The notes: generated from the sequence alone by a model not told the origin. A stretch of 64,000 nt of DNA from Leptotrichia sp. HSP-342 (GCF_041199995.1 NZ_CP165646.1:930001-994000); one strand, 5' to 3'. Shown: positions 51,309 through 60,884, numbered from the stretch's first letter. A program made the numbers and translations.

Positions 51309-51414
51309 ACATTAAAGCCTTATTTATTTAAGGAAAGAATGGTAATAAAAGATTAAGAACCTTATTCGTTAAGGACTACTGAAGGTATATTCAAAAAATA
51401 TGCCTGTTTTTTTT
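51309..51414 (+). ncRNA. Candidate small RNA, about 105 bases
   Basis: The RNA has three hairpins: CCTTA...TAAGG at about 51318-51334, CCTTA-TTCG-TTAAGG at about 51359-51374 and the terminator GGTATATT...AATATGCC followed by eight T (51384-51414). The first two hairpins share the same stem sequence. I do not recognise the family. It differs from the AbiF RNAs. Confidence 0.65.
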
Positions 51415-51665
51415 ATTTTATAGAGAGAATATTAATACATTAAAAGGGACTTTTCATAAACTTTTAAAAATTTTGTATCATCGTAAAACAAAAAATAAAG
51501 TTGTTATACAAACTATCATTTTTTCGGAATCCTTTTAAAATATAATAAATGACTGGATTTTAATATATAAAATATATAATTAATAAATCCCTTTATCTAG
51601 CAACTTAGAAACTCTTTAATCAAAAATTAAATATAATCTTATTGAAAAAAATTTAAAAATAAGAT

Positions 51666-51713
51666 ACACTACATATATGTAAAAAAAATCAAGCAAAACA
51701 CAATATATTGTGT
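51666..51713 (+). promoter_or_regulatory. Tandem NrdR boxes before nrdH
   Basis: ACACAATATATTGTGT at 51698-51713 matches the NrdR box consensus perfectly. A degenerate box, ACACTACATATATGTA, starts 32 bases upstream at 51666, the usual spacing for NrdR pairs. NrdR represses ribonucleotide reductase genes. Confidence 0.8.
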
Positions 51714-51744
51714 TTTTTATATAATATAGAAGGAGATAGAAAAA

Positions 51745-51984
51745 ATGAAAAAAATAGTGAAATTTGAGAAAAATGATTGCAATCCGTGTGCAATGGTGTC
51801 GGATTTGTTAGATAAAAAAGGTATAGAATATGAAAGAATAAATCCATTTGATAATCCAGAAATTGCTGTAAAATATAGAGTAAGAAGCGTCCCAACAGTA
51901 ATTTTGTTTGAAGAAAACGAAGAAATAAAAAGAACAATTGGATTTAAGCCAGAAGAAATCAATGAAATTATCTCAATGATGTAA
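51745..51984 (+). CDS. nrdH: NrdH-like glutaredoxin/thioredoxin
   Basis: A 79-residue redoxin. The active site CNPC is at residues 13-16 and the cis-proline motif SVPTV near 50. It should reduce the C-terminal cysteines of NrdE. It stands first in an NrdR-controlled nrd cluster, with nrdI and nrdE behind it. RBS GAAGGAGATAG. Confidence 0.83.
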   Translation: MKKIVKFEKNDCNPCAMVSDLLDKKGIEYERINPFDNPEIAVKYRVRSVPTVILFEENEEIKRTIGFKPEEINEIISMM

Positions 51985-52336
51985 TGAACAATTTAAAATA
52001 TAATTTAAAATAATAAATTAATACTACTCAAAACGATTTTTATTAAAATATCTAGTTTTGAGTATATTTTATGCCTAAAATTTGGAAATATACTTGAACC
52101 CATTTAAAATTAAACTACTAAAAATTATACAAATTTAGGTTTGAGTAAAATAGCTATAGCTTTTGAGTTAGGTTTTAAAGAAGTTTTACTACATATTTAA
52201 ATTTACTTGAAAGTTATAAAAATTGAATAAATTAGGATAATTAAGGATTTTTGATTTAAAAAAATATTTGTGAAATAAAAATTAGCAGATTTTTCACGAA
52301 AAAGTGAAACAAATATTAAAAAGCAAGGTGAAATCG
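51985..52336. other. Intergenic region nrdH-nrdI
   Basis: TACTCAAAAC (52025) and GTTTTGAGTA (52055) form a 10-pair hairpin without a clean T tract, a possible attenuator or processing site. Bases about 52128-52200 encode a dead fragment (NLGLSKIAIAFELGFKEVLL). The rest is AT-rich. Confidence 0.5.
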
Positions 52337-52708
52337 ATGTATATATATTACGATTCAAAAACAGGAAATGTCGAACGATTCATAAAAAAAATGCAAGCAC
52401 AGCGTCCAGAATGGCATTTTATAAAGATAACTCCAACTATGGTAATCGAAAATGAAGGACATTTTCTAACATTCACAACAAAAATTGGAGAAATTCCAGC
52501 AACAACAGACGAATTTCTACAAAACGAAAACAACAGCAAATTATTAAAATCAGTAAGTTCCAGCGGAAACAGAAACTGGGGACAATTTTTCGCACTAGCA
52601 GCTGATAAAATTCATCAAAAATACGGAATTCCAGTATTAATGAAATTTGAGTTATCGGGAACAAGTACGGAAGTGGAAAATTATATTGAGTATTTGGAAA
52701 ATAACTAA
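52337..52708 (+). CDS. nrdI: NrdI flavodoxin-like protein
   Basis: A 123-residue protein from ATG 52337 with AAGGTG six bases before it; an upstream in-frame extension has no RBS. MYIYYDSKTGNVERFIKKM is the FMN phosphate loop and SSSGNRNWGQFFALAADKI is characteristic of NrdI. It supplies the oxidant that assembles the manganese-tyrosyl radical cofactor of NrdF. Confidence 0.92.
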   Translation: MYIYYDSKTGNVERFIKKMQAQRPEWHFIKITPTMVIENEGHFLTFTTKIGEIPATTDEFLQNENNSKLLKSVSSSGNRNWGQFFALAADKIHQKYGIPVLMKFELSGTSTEVENYIEYLENN

Positions 52709-53228
52709 CTTTTAATTTTATTATGATATTTAGAATTAAAAGATGTTTTTGTTACAAATTATTTTAATTAATAGTTATTTTTTAATAAAATTTTGATTAG
52801 TATTTTCTTTAGTGATAGTAAATTAATCGCTCTATTTAAACTAAAGTTGTTGTGATTTTATTAAAAAAACGCTTATACTAAATTCTGTTTAAATAAGGGA
52901 TTTATTATAAACTCTTTTAACAAAGTATAATTTAAAATAATTAAAATATAATTTTTTAAGAAACTGACGGAGCTTTTATTTGTTCAGCTACGACTGTTTG
53001 ACGACTGAAAGGAGGAGTTTCGGAGTTGAATAAATAAAAGTCGTAGTCTAGCCATAGGTGCAGGATTTGCGGCAATGAGCAATCCTGCTAAAATAAAAGA
53101 AAAACAATAAAAATTATAGAAAAAATATTTATTAACAATAATTTGTTTTAAAATTGAAAGAAAAATTATTAATTTTATGTAAGCATTGAGTTTAGTTAAA
53201 TTATAAAATAAAAAAATAGGAGAAGATT
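52709..53228. other. Intergenic region with a repeat element and dead coding fragment
   Basis: Bases 52965-53050 carry inverted motifs: GCTTTTATTTGTTCAGCTAC on one strand, and CTTTTATTTATTCAAC read from the other. CTACGACT and AGTCGTAG are also complementary. Part of the element recurs at 23180-23215. Bases 53049-53111 encode SLAIGAGFAAMSNPAKIKEK with a stop but no start. Confidence 0.55.
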
Positions 53229-55328
53229 ATGGTAGATAAAAGAGCAAAAAAATGGATATACCTAAATAACGAAATAATGGTAAAACAAGGGGAGGATTTT
53301 CAGCTTGAGAAAGATAAGGAGGCTGTTTATTCGTATTTTGTAGATTATGTGAACAAAAATACGGTGTTTTTTCACAATCTTGAGGAAAAAATGGGATATT
53401 TGATAAAAAATGATTATTATATTGATTTTTATGAGATGTATAGCCATGATGAGATAAAGGAAGTGTTTAAGCTGGTTTATGATAAGAAGTTTAGATTTGC
53501 TTCGTTTATGAGTGCATCTAAGTTTTATCAAAGTTATGCTTTGATGGATGATACTGGAGAGAAATTTTTGGAAAGATATGAAGATAGGATTGCGACAGTT
53601 TCGCTTTATTTGGCACAGGGAAATGTTGAAAAGGCAAAAGAGTATGCCTTGATGTTGATAAATCAAGAATATCAGCCTGCTACACCAACTTTTTTAAATT
53701 CTGGAAAAAAACGTTCTGGAGAGCTTGTTTCTTGTTTTCTTGATGAAATGGGAGATAATTTAAGTGGGATTGGATATGTTTTTGATTCTTCAATGAAACT
53801 TTCTTCAATTGGTGGAGGAGTTTCAATTAACCTTTCTAAAGTAAGAGCAAGAGGAGAGTCAATAAAAGGAGTTGAAGGAAGAGCTTCTGGAGTTTTGCCG
53901 ATTATGAAGATTTTGGAGGATATTTTTTCGTATGCAAATCAGCTGGGGCAAAGAGCTGGGGCTGGAGCAGTTTATTTGAATGTTTTTCATTCTGACATTA
54001 ATGAATTTTTGGATAGTAAAAAGATAAATGTAGATGAAAAAATCAGGATAAAATCATTGTCAATCGGAGTTATTGTTCCAGATAAATTTATGCAGCTGGC
54101 AATGGAAGATGAAGTTTGCTACACGTTTAATCCACACACAGTATTTCTGGAATATGGACAATATCTGGATGAGATGGATATGAACGAAATGTATGAAAAA
54201 CTGGTTGATAATCCAAATGTTAAAAAGAAAAAAATAAACGCAAGGGAACTTCTTGTAAAAATTTCTCAAACGCAAAAGGAAAGCGGGTACCCTTATTTAT
54301 TCTTTAAAGATAATGCAAATAAAGAACACGCATTAAAAGAAATCGGAACAGTTAAGTTCTCAAATCTATGTACTGAAATTATGCAATTATCAGAAGTTTC
54401 AGATATTAATGCGTATTATGAAGAAGACACTATAAGACGTGGAATTTCATGTAATTTAGGTTCATTAAATATTGCAACTGTAATGGAAAACAAGAGAATA
54501 AAAGAAGCTACAAAAGCAGCAATTGACTCGCTTACAATGGTATCAGACTTGACAAACATTGATATTGTTCCATCAATAAAAAAAGCAAACGATGAGCTGC
54601 ACTCAGTAGGGCTGGGAGCAATGAACCTGCACGGATACTTGGCTAAAAACTTTATTATGTATGAAAGCAAGGAAGCGCTTGACTTCTGTAACGTATTCTT
54701 CATGATGGTAAACTTCTATTCATTGGAACGTTCAATGGAAACTGCAAAAGAAAAAGGCGAAACTTTCAAGGATTTTGAAAAATCTGAATACGCCAACGGA
54801 AACTATTTTGACAAATACATCACAAAAGAATACATGCCACAAACAGAAAAAATAAAACAGCTATTTGAAGGAATCTACATCCCAACAAAAGAAGACTGGG
54901 CAAACCTAAAAGAGCAAGTAATGAAACACGGAGTCTACAACGCTTACAGAATGGCAATCGCCCCAAACCAGTCAACATCCTACATAATGAATTCTACTGC
55001 TTCAGTAATGCCAGTAGTTGACACAATTGAAGTAAGAGAATACGGAGACAGTACGACATTTTATCCTATGCCTTACCTAACAAACGACAACTACTTCTTC
55101 TATAAGTCCGCTTACGATATGGATCAAAAAAATATCTTGAAACTAATTTCTGTAATTCAAAGACACGTAGATCAAGGAATCTCAACTATCTTGTATACAA
55201 AGAGTACAGACAGCACTAGGGATTTGGCTAGACTTTATATTTATGCACATAGGCTGGGGTTGAAGTCGCTTTATTATACTCGGACTCGGAAGGCTACGAT
55301 TGAGGAGTGTATAAGTTGTTCGGTGTAA
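53229..55328 (+). CDS. nrdE: Class Ib ribonucleotide reductase, alpha subunit
   Basis: A 699-residue catalytic subunit that reduces ribonucleoside diphosphates. It has no N-terminal ATP cone, as expected for class Ib. LVSCFLDEMGDNLSGIGYVF and RRGISCNLGSLN hold two active-site cysteines, and the C-terminal ECISCSV is the redox pair served by NrdH. The partner nrdF is 5.6 kb downstream beyond an accessory island. RBS ATAGGAGAAG. Confidence 0.95.
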   Translation: MVDKRAKKWIYLNNEIMVKQGEDFQLEKDKEAVYSYFVDYVNKNTVFFHNLEEKMGYLIKNDYYIDFYEMYSHDEIKEVFKLVYDKKFRFASFMSASKFYQSYALMDDTGEKFLERYEDRIATVSLYLAQGNVEKAKEYALMLINQEYQPATPTFLNSGKKRSGELVSCFLDEMGDNLSGIGYVFDSSMKLSSIGGGVSINLSKVRARGESIKGVEGRASGVLPIMKILEDIFSYANQLGQRAGAGAVYLNVFHSDINEFLDSKKINVDEKIRIKSLSIGVIVPDKFMQLAMEDEVCYTFNPHTVFLEYGQYLDEMDMNEMYEKLVDNPNVKKKKINARELLVKISQTQKESGYPYLFFKDNANKEHALKEIGTVKFSNLCTEIMQLSEVSDINAYYEEDTIRRGISCNLGSLNIATVMENKRIKEATKAAIDSLTMVSDLTNIDIVPSIKKANDELHSVGLGAMNLHGYLAKNFIMYESKEALDFCNVFFMMVNFYSLERSMETAKEKGETFKDFEKSEYANGNYFDKYITKEYMPQTEKIKQLFEGIYIPTKEDWANLKEQVMKHGVYNAYRMAIAPNQSTSYIMNSTASVMPVVDTIEVREYGDSTTFYPMPYLTNDNYFFYKSAYDMDQKNILKLISVIQRHVDQGISTILYTKSTDSTRDLARLYIYAHRLGLKSLYYTRTRKATIEECISCSV

Positions 55329-55399
55329 GGTAAAAAAAATTTGGTGAAATATCGCAATTTATGTAAAAAAGCTTGATAACATAAATCAAGGAGATTAAA

Positions 55400-58375
55400 A
55401 TGAAAGATTTTATTGATAAGTTATGTGAAAAAATATTTAAATATTTAAAAAAAAATGAATTTAGTATATTATTATACTTTACAATTAACTTTATATTATT
55501 ATTTGTATTAAAATATAATTTTGCAATAATAAAAATGTTTTTTTATTATACAAATAAAGTTTATAATATTCTTGACAAAGTACTTTTAACAGGTATGGTT
55601 ATAATGTCATTTTCGTTTAGCTCTTATTTGCATTCCTTTAAATTAACTAATAAAAATATTAAAAAAATTTTGTTTTTTTTTCATTATACTTTTTTATTTC
55701 AAATTTTATCAATAAGTAAAGAAAATAATAACTATACTATAAGTAATACTATTATATATTTAACATTTATTTTGTTATTTTATTTAGCTGGTATTGACCG
55801 AAGAAGTTATAAAGGTTATTTATTTGCACCACTATTTGTTATAATAATAATTTTATTTATTATAATAAAAAATCAATCAGATTTTTTGTCTTTTAAAGAA
55901 GCTGGTGGTTTACGTAAAAATTTTTATTATTTTAGATTTTCAGTTGTCTGGATACTAATACCTTTTCATTTCCTTTTTGAATTTTTTTGTTTTATAAAAG
56001 GTTATAGTTTTAGAGATAGAGAAAAAATAAAAAATGGAAATGCAATATTTAATGATGATAAAGCTAATTTTTTAAAAGAAAGAATAGAAAAGAGCAAAGG
56101 AATTTTAAGTTTTAGTTTTAAAAATGAAAATATAAAAAATAATTTTATTTATAATATAAAGAGGATACACAATCAAAAGTATGATATAGTATATAGAGAT
56201 AAATCATATTATTTAAATAATTGGCATTTTGAAAAAAGTCTACCTAAAATTAAGAAAAAAAATAAAAAAAAGAGAAAAAGTAAACTATATAAATTTTTGT
56301 ATAATTTTTTTTGTGATGAAGGAAAAGTTTATTATGAAAGTGAAAAAATAAAAAAGAGAATGTTAATAATTGATATTGATAATATTGAAGAAAGTATAAA
56401 TAATGAATTTGAAAACATAAAAAATAAATTCAAATTTGATGTATTAATTACATTATCTATGAAAGATGATTTATTTTCATCAAGAAGAGAAGATATAAAA
56501 AAATTAAAGGAAAATATAGATTCTGAAAAAAATTCGATATTAATAGATAATATTTGGGGAAATGGAAAAACTTTTTTTATAAAAAAATTTATGGATAAGT
56601 ATAATGATAATTTTGAGTTTATTTATATAAAAGTTCCTTATTTTGATACTAAAATGGAGTTCAGAAAAAAAATATTAGTAGAAATAAATAGGATTTTTAA
56701 GAAAAATAATATTATTACAAGTTCTTTAAAAGATTTAATGTCTTATTTTAATATTAATAATGAAAATATTAAGTTAGGATTTGTGAGTTTCGATTTTAAT
56801 AAATTTATAAATAGCAATATGTATGATGATTATAGAGAAGTTTTGATTAATCTAAAAGAGAATTTAAAGCATCTAAAAAAGAAAATTATTATTATTTTAG
56901 ATGACTTTGACAGAATAGAAAGTAAACAACAAATACTGGAAGTGTTAAATTTTATTGGAGAATTAAATATCGAATTAAATGAAAGTTTGACATTAATTAC
57001 TTTATCTTCTTATGAAAAATTAATTAACATTATGGAAAAAGATGAAAATGTAAAAGAAGGAAAGAAATTTCTAGAAAAGTATTTTGATAAAATTTTTTAT
57101 TTATCTAATACTAATTTTGTTGAATTAATAGAGTTTTTTTTAGATGTATACGACATTAATTTGGAAAAAAGAAATATTTTAAAGGAAATTATAAATTTAA
57201 TAAATAAACATAATGAAAAGTTATTAACAAATGAAAAAATAAATTTTAGAAATGTAGAAAGATTTATTAAACGAATAAAAGAAATGAATATAAAACTGGA
57301 TATAGGAATAAAAGAATATAACATTATTTATGAAAAAATTTTTATACTTTGGGAAATCATAGAATACCTAATTCCTAATTATTGGAATGAGTTAAAAAAA
57401 ATTAATACAAATATAAAAAATCGGAAAACAAATGAAAATTATCAAAAAATAAGTTCTTTTTATAAATATATTTCACAAGAATTAAGATTACAAAATAAAC
57501 TTGAAAATATAAGATCAGAAAAAGAAGAAGAGTTTGTATCTTCTATTTTAGAATCAGTACGGAAATATAAGTTAGGAGAATACAGTAATCCAATATTTTA
57601 TTATTTAGATATAAAAGAAAAAATGTTAAAAATTCAAGAAGGGAATAAAATTAATCGATTATGGAAATATGAAGATTATCAAAAAGTAAATGAAATATTT
57701 GACTTTCAAAGTGAGGAAAGAAAAAAAATATTTAACTTTTTTATGCTTAATAAAGATATTAATAAATATGAAACTTTAGAATTAATGATACAATATAAAT
57801 TAAATTATAATTGGAAATATAAAAATTCTATGGAATTCTTTAAAAATTTAGAAAATAAAGAAGAGGGAGAATTATTGTCTGGTAAAAGAACGAATGGAAA
57901 ATTTTACATATTTCTAAAAAACCTATTGTTAGTAAATTTATTTATTGATATAAATAAAATGGAAAAATTAGAAGAACAGGAAAAATGGTTGCACAGTAAA
58001 AATACAGCAACGGGTTATTTTCTTAAATCTAATGACGAGTTTTTAAATTTTTTTAGTCCTTTTTTAAGAAAAAGAATAGAAAAAGAAGAATATAATAATT
58101 TTGTACAAGAAATTTGTAAAATGCGAAAAAATACAGAACAAAATATTATTAATCATGATATAAAAACAAATATTGAATTACTGAAATCGGAATTAGTTAA
58201 TGTCAATTACTTGAAAAAAGATTTAACTAAAAACTTAGAAGAAATAAAAACTATTAAAGAAGAATTGGAAAAGTTAGGAAAAAAGGAACAAGATGAAATA
58301 TTAAATTTTTTAAAAGGGAAGAATAATATATTATATGAAATGTGGATAGATTATCTAATTCCAAAACAAGAATAG
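55400..58375 (+). CDS. Membrane-anchored KAP-type P-loop NTPase
   Basis: A 991-residue protein. Residues 15-205 contain about five or six hydrophobic segments. A basic linker around 280-300 (KIKKKNKKKRKSK) follows. Walker A is WGNGKT near residue 385 in the KAP-like context D-x-x-WGxGKT; Walker B is IIIILDDFDRIE near 497. The C-terminal 450 residues are lysine- and asparagine-rich helices ending in a coiled coil. KAP NTPases occur in phage-defence loci, but their membrane helices usually lie inside the NTPase domain rather than before it. Codon use is extremely AT-rich compared with nrdE. No partner gene is evident. Confidence 0.8.
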   Translation: MKDFIDKLCEKIFKYLKKNEFSILLYFTINFILLFVLKYNFAIIKMFFYYTNKVYNILDKVLLTGMVIMSFSFSSYLHSFKLTNKNIKKILFFFHYTFLFQILSISKENNNYTISNTIIYLTFILLFYLAGIDRRSYKGYLFAPLFVIIIILFIIIKNQSDFLSFKEAGGLRKNFYYFRFSVVWILIPFHFLFEFFCFIKGYSFRDREKIKNGNAIFNDDKANFLKERIEKSKGILSFSFKNENIKNNFIYNIKRIHNQKYDIVYRDKSYYLNNWHFEKSLPKIKKKNKKKRKSKLYKFLYNFFCDEGKVYYESEKIKKRMLIIDIDNIEESINNEFENIKNKFKFDVLITLSMKDDLFSSRREDIKKLKENIDSEKNSILIDNIWGNGKTFFIKKFMDKYNDNFEFIYIKVPYFDTKMEFRKKILVEINRIFKKNNIITSSLKDLMSYFNINNENIKLGFVSFDFNKFINSNMYDDYREVLINLKENLKHLKKKIIIILDDFDRIESKQQILEVLNFIGELNIELNESLTLITLSSYEKLINIMEKDENVKEGKKFLEKYFDKIFYLSNTNFVELIEFFLDVYDINLEKRNILKEIINLINKHNEKLLTNEKINFRNVERFIKRIKEMNIKLDIGIKEYNIIYEKIFILWEIIEYLIPNYWNELKKINTNIKNRKTNENYQKISSFYKYISQELRLQNKLENIRSEKEEEFVSSILESVRKYKLGEYSNPIFYYLDIKEKMLKIQEGNKINRLWKYEDYQKVNEIFDFQSEERKKIFNFFMLNKDINKYETLELMIQYKLNYNWKYKNSMEFFKNLENKEEGELLSGKRTNGKFYIFLKNLLLVNLFIDINKMEKLEEQEKWLHSKNTATGYFLKSNDEFLNFFSPFLRKRIEKEEYNNFVQEICKMRKNTEQNIINHDIKTNIELLKSELVNVNYLKKDLTKNLEEIKTIKEELEKLGKKEQDEILNFLKGKNNILYEMWIDYLIPKQE

Positions 58376-58439
58376 ATTTTATTTAAAAAATTACATTAAT
58401 CATCATAGACATCTAATCTTTCAGGAAGGAGGAGTGATT

Positions 58440-59139
58440 ATGATTGAAATTTTTAAAAATTTTTTAGAAAAAGAAAGACCTTTAAATAAAGGAATTTTGA
58501 CAAAGTTGGAAAATAATCTTAAAACAAATTTTATTTATAATTCAAATGCGATTGAAGGTAGCACTCTTACTTTGAAAGAAACGGATATTATTCTTCAATA
58601 TGGGGTTACTGTGAAAGGGAAAAGTTTGAAAGAGCATGAGGAAGTGAAGGGGCAGGAATATGCTCTTAATTTTCTGAAGGAAGTTATAAAAACAAATGAA
58701 TCTTTATCGCTGAGGTTGATAAGAGAGTTTCATGCTCTTGTGTTGAATGATGATATTGAGAATAGAGGGAAGTTTAAGAAAAGTAATAATGAAATTTTGG
58801 GTGCTGGATTTGAAACGACGCCTTACTATCTTGTTGAAGAAAAGCTGACGGAGTTGATTGAAAAATTTAATAGTAGTGAAAATAATGATTTGATAATGAA
58901 AGTTGATTGTTTTCATGCTGATTTTGAAAAGATTCATCTATCTGCTTGCTGATTTTATAGAAAAGAGTGTTGAAAATACTTTTTGGATGTATTAAAAATA
59001 TTTTGATGAAGATACAAAAAAAATGAAGTTTGAAGAATATTTAAAAAAGAATGGAATTAATCCGAAAGAAGTTTATCAAAAGAGATTTGAGGATTATCTA
59101 GAAACAGAAAGGGATTTTCGAAAAGATTGGGATAAATAG
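58440..59139 (+). pseudogene. Fic-family protein gene with deleted catalytic core
   Basis: From ATG 58440 (RBS AAGGAGG) 170 codons encode the N-terminal part of a Fic protein: YNSNAIEGSTLTLKETDIIL, including the inhibitory-helix-like motif, and FHADFEKIH. The expected HPFxDGNGR catalytic motif is missing: after KIH the sequence jumps to LSAC and a stop. In other frames the C-terminal part continues (ADFIEKSVENTF, then KFEEYLKKNGINPKEVYQKR). A deletion of the core explains this. Confidence 0.82.
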
Positions 59140-59199
59140 TTAAATAAAGGCAGATGTTATTTTATAGAAAAAGCGAAGCAAAATGAAAGTTTTTTACAT

Positions 59200-59228
59200 T
59201 TGACAAATATCAAAATATAGAGTATAAT
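59200..59228 (+). promoter_or_regulatory. Promoter of the second AbiF-associated RNA
   Basis: TTGACA at 59200 and TATAAT at 59223 are separated by 17 bases, a consensus promoter. Confidence 0.8.
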
Positions 59229-59234
59229 AATTTT

Positions 59235-59321
59235 AGTGATCGTACTACAAGAATAACCCACTTAACTGTGCGTTGTTGTAGACTGTAGAAAAAGCTCTTT
59301 CAATTTTGATAGGGCTTTTTT
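59235..59321 (+). ncRNA. AbiF-associated structured RNA, copy 2
   Basis: After TGATCGTA the stem CTACAA with TTGTAG encloses AAC/GTT and CAC/GTG pairs around TTAACT. A terminator hairpin follows (AAAAAGCTCT with AGGGCTTTTTT). Position, GATCGTA and overall fold match copy 1 although most paired bases differ. Confidence 0.75.
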
Positions 59322-59350
59322 GCATTTTTGAGATAAAAGGGGGAAAGGGA

Positions 59351-60249
59351 ATGGATAAGCCATTTAAAACTTTTAAGGAACAAGTTGAGATTTTAAATGG
59401 AGAAAACGGAGGTAAATTACGGGTAAAAACTGATGATGAAACAATTTATTATTTAATGAGGTATAATTATTATTCTATTATAAATTTTTATAAAGAACCT
59501 TTTTTAAAAGGGAAAGATTTAAATGGAAATGATATTTATAAATCGGGAGTTCATTTTAATCATTTGAAAGCGTTGTATGATTTTGATAAAAGTTTGCGAA
59601 TGTTGTTTTTTGATGTTTTGACACAATTGGAAAGAGCTTTTAAAACAGCAATTGCATATTATTATTCAGAATGTTATACAAATAAAGAAAGTTATTTGGA
59701 ACTTAATAATTATTATGTTGGAATTAGAAATGAAAATATACATCGTATTTCACATTTAGTAAAAAAACTAAATTTTTTAAGAAATAACAAAAGAAATAGT
59801 ATAATAAAGCATTATAGTACAACAAAAGATAATATACCATTTTGGATAGTAATTAATTTTTTACATTTGGAGAAATGAGCAGATTTTATTTGATTTTGGA
59901 AAATAGAGTACAAAATAAAATAATAAGCCATTTTAGAAATTTGTATAAAAATGAGTACACACGTTTACCTAAATTAAATAATAATTTTATAAAAACTTTT
60001 TTACGTGCAAGTTCATTATTTAGAAACATAGCAGCACATAATGAAAGAATGTACTATTTTTCATCAAAAAAAATTGTAAATATAAATAATATTATAGGTA
60101 TAACAAATAATAAGAAACAAAAATTATTTACGATATACGAGGGACTTAAATTATTTTTATCAAAAGAAGAATATGAAAGTCTAACAAAAAAGTTACGAGA
60201 ATTATTAAGTTTACTTGAATTTAAACTAAAAGATATTATGATAAACTAA
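59351..60249 (+). pseudogene. AbiF/AbiD-type gene, copy 2, split by a frameshift
   Basis: The gene starts at ATG 59351 with MDKPFKTFKEQVEILNGENG. The frame runs to NIPFWIVINFLHLEK and stops at 59878. The expected INFLTFGEMSRF shows that one A is missing in TTTTTACATTTGG. The rest, with the HEPN motif RNIAAH, is open from ATG 59875 (MSRFYLILENRVQ) to 60249, overlapping by four bases. Two fragments could still be made, but the single protein is lost. About half of the residues match copy 1. Confidence 0.82.
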
Positions 60250-60253
60250 TTGA

Positions 60254-60283
60254 TTGACAAAAGATATACTTTGTATGTATAAT
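60254..60283 (+). promoter_or_regulatory. Promoter of the DinJ/YafQ-type operon
   Basis: TTGACA at 60254 and TG-TATAAT at 60278 are separated by 18 bases. The spacer contains ATATACTTTGTATGTAT, an imperfect palindrome that could bind the antitoxin. Confidence 0.75.
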
Positions 60284-60307
60284 AAATATAAAAGGAAGTG
60301 ATATTTT

Positions 60308-60598
60308 ATGGCAACAGTTAATACAAGTATAAAGATAGATGAGAAAACTAAAAAAGAAGCACAGGAATTATTTAAAGATTTAGGATTAAGTCTTAGTACA
60401 GCAATTAATATATTTTTGAAACAAGCTATAAGAGAAAAAGGCATACCATTTTATATAAATTCTTTACCTGAAAATTCAGAATTGGCTCAAGCATTTGAAG
60501 AAACTAAACAAATTAAGAAAAATCCTTCAAATTATAAATCGTATAGTAGTCCAGAAGATATGTTTAAAGATGTCTTGGGAGAAGATTATGAGGGATAA
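60308..60598 (+). CDS. RelB/DinJ-family antitoxin
   Basis: A 96-residue protein. ATVNTSIKIDEKTKKEAQEL and GLSLSTAINIFLKQAIREKG form the ribbon-helix-helix DNA-binding domain of DinJ. The tail binds the toxin. RBS AAAGGAAGTGAT. The toxin gene overlaps its 3' end by 11 bases. Confidence 0.9.
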   Translation: MATVNTSIKIDEKTKKEAQELFKDLGLSLSTAINIFLKQAIREKGIPFYINSLPENSELAQAFEETKQIKKNPSNYKSYSSPEDMFKDVLGEDYEG

Positions 60599-60884
60599 AA
60601 AAGAAGAGTATAAATATTCTATTATTCTTACTAGGAAATTTAAAAAACATTTAAAAAATCTAAAAAAACAGGAAAAAGATTTAAAATTATTGGAAAGTAT
60701 AATCTCAATATTAGCAAAAGGAGAAAAACTTCCTCCTAAAAACAAGGATCATAAATTAGTCAATAATTATGACGGGGCAAGAGAATGTCATATAACTCCA
60801 GATTGTTTATTAATCTACGACATAGTTGAAGATAAATTAATATTGATTTTATTAGCATCAGGTAGTCATAGTGAACTATTCTAA
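60588..60884 (+). CDS. YafQ-family toxin
   Basis: A 98-residue RelE-superfamily endoribonuclease from ATG 60588 behind GGGAGAAG, inside the end of the antitoxin gene. KDHKLVNNYDGARECHITPD, LLIYDI and SGSHSELF supply the His and Asp residues used by YafQ. It should cleave mRNA on the ribosome. The pair looks intact. Confidence 0.9.
   Translation: MRDKKEEYKYSIILTRKFKKHLKNLKKQEKDLKLLESIISILAKGEKLPPKNKDHKLVNNYDGARECHITPDCLLIYDIVEDKLILILLASGSHSELF

Noticed and set aside
50186..51414. A CRISPR-Cas13 locus near the HEPN gene
   Set aside because: There is one R-x4-H motif in a 312-residue protein, no second HEPN domain and no repeat-spacer array.
53262..53666. Minus-strand frame of 134 codons inside nrdE
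   Set aside because: It is antisense to the conserved nrdE reading frame, without an RBS or domain.
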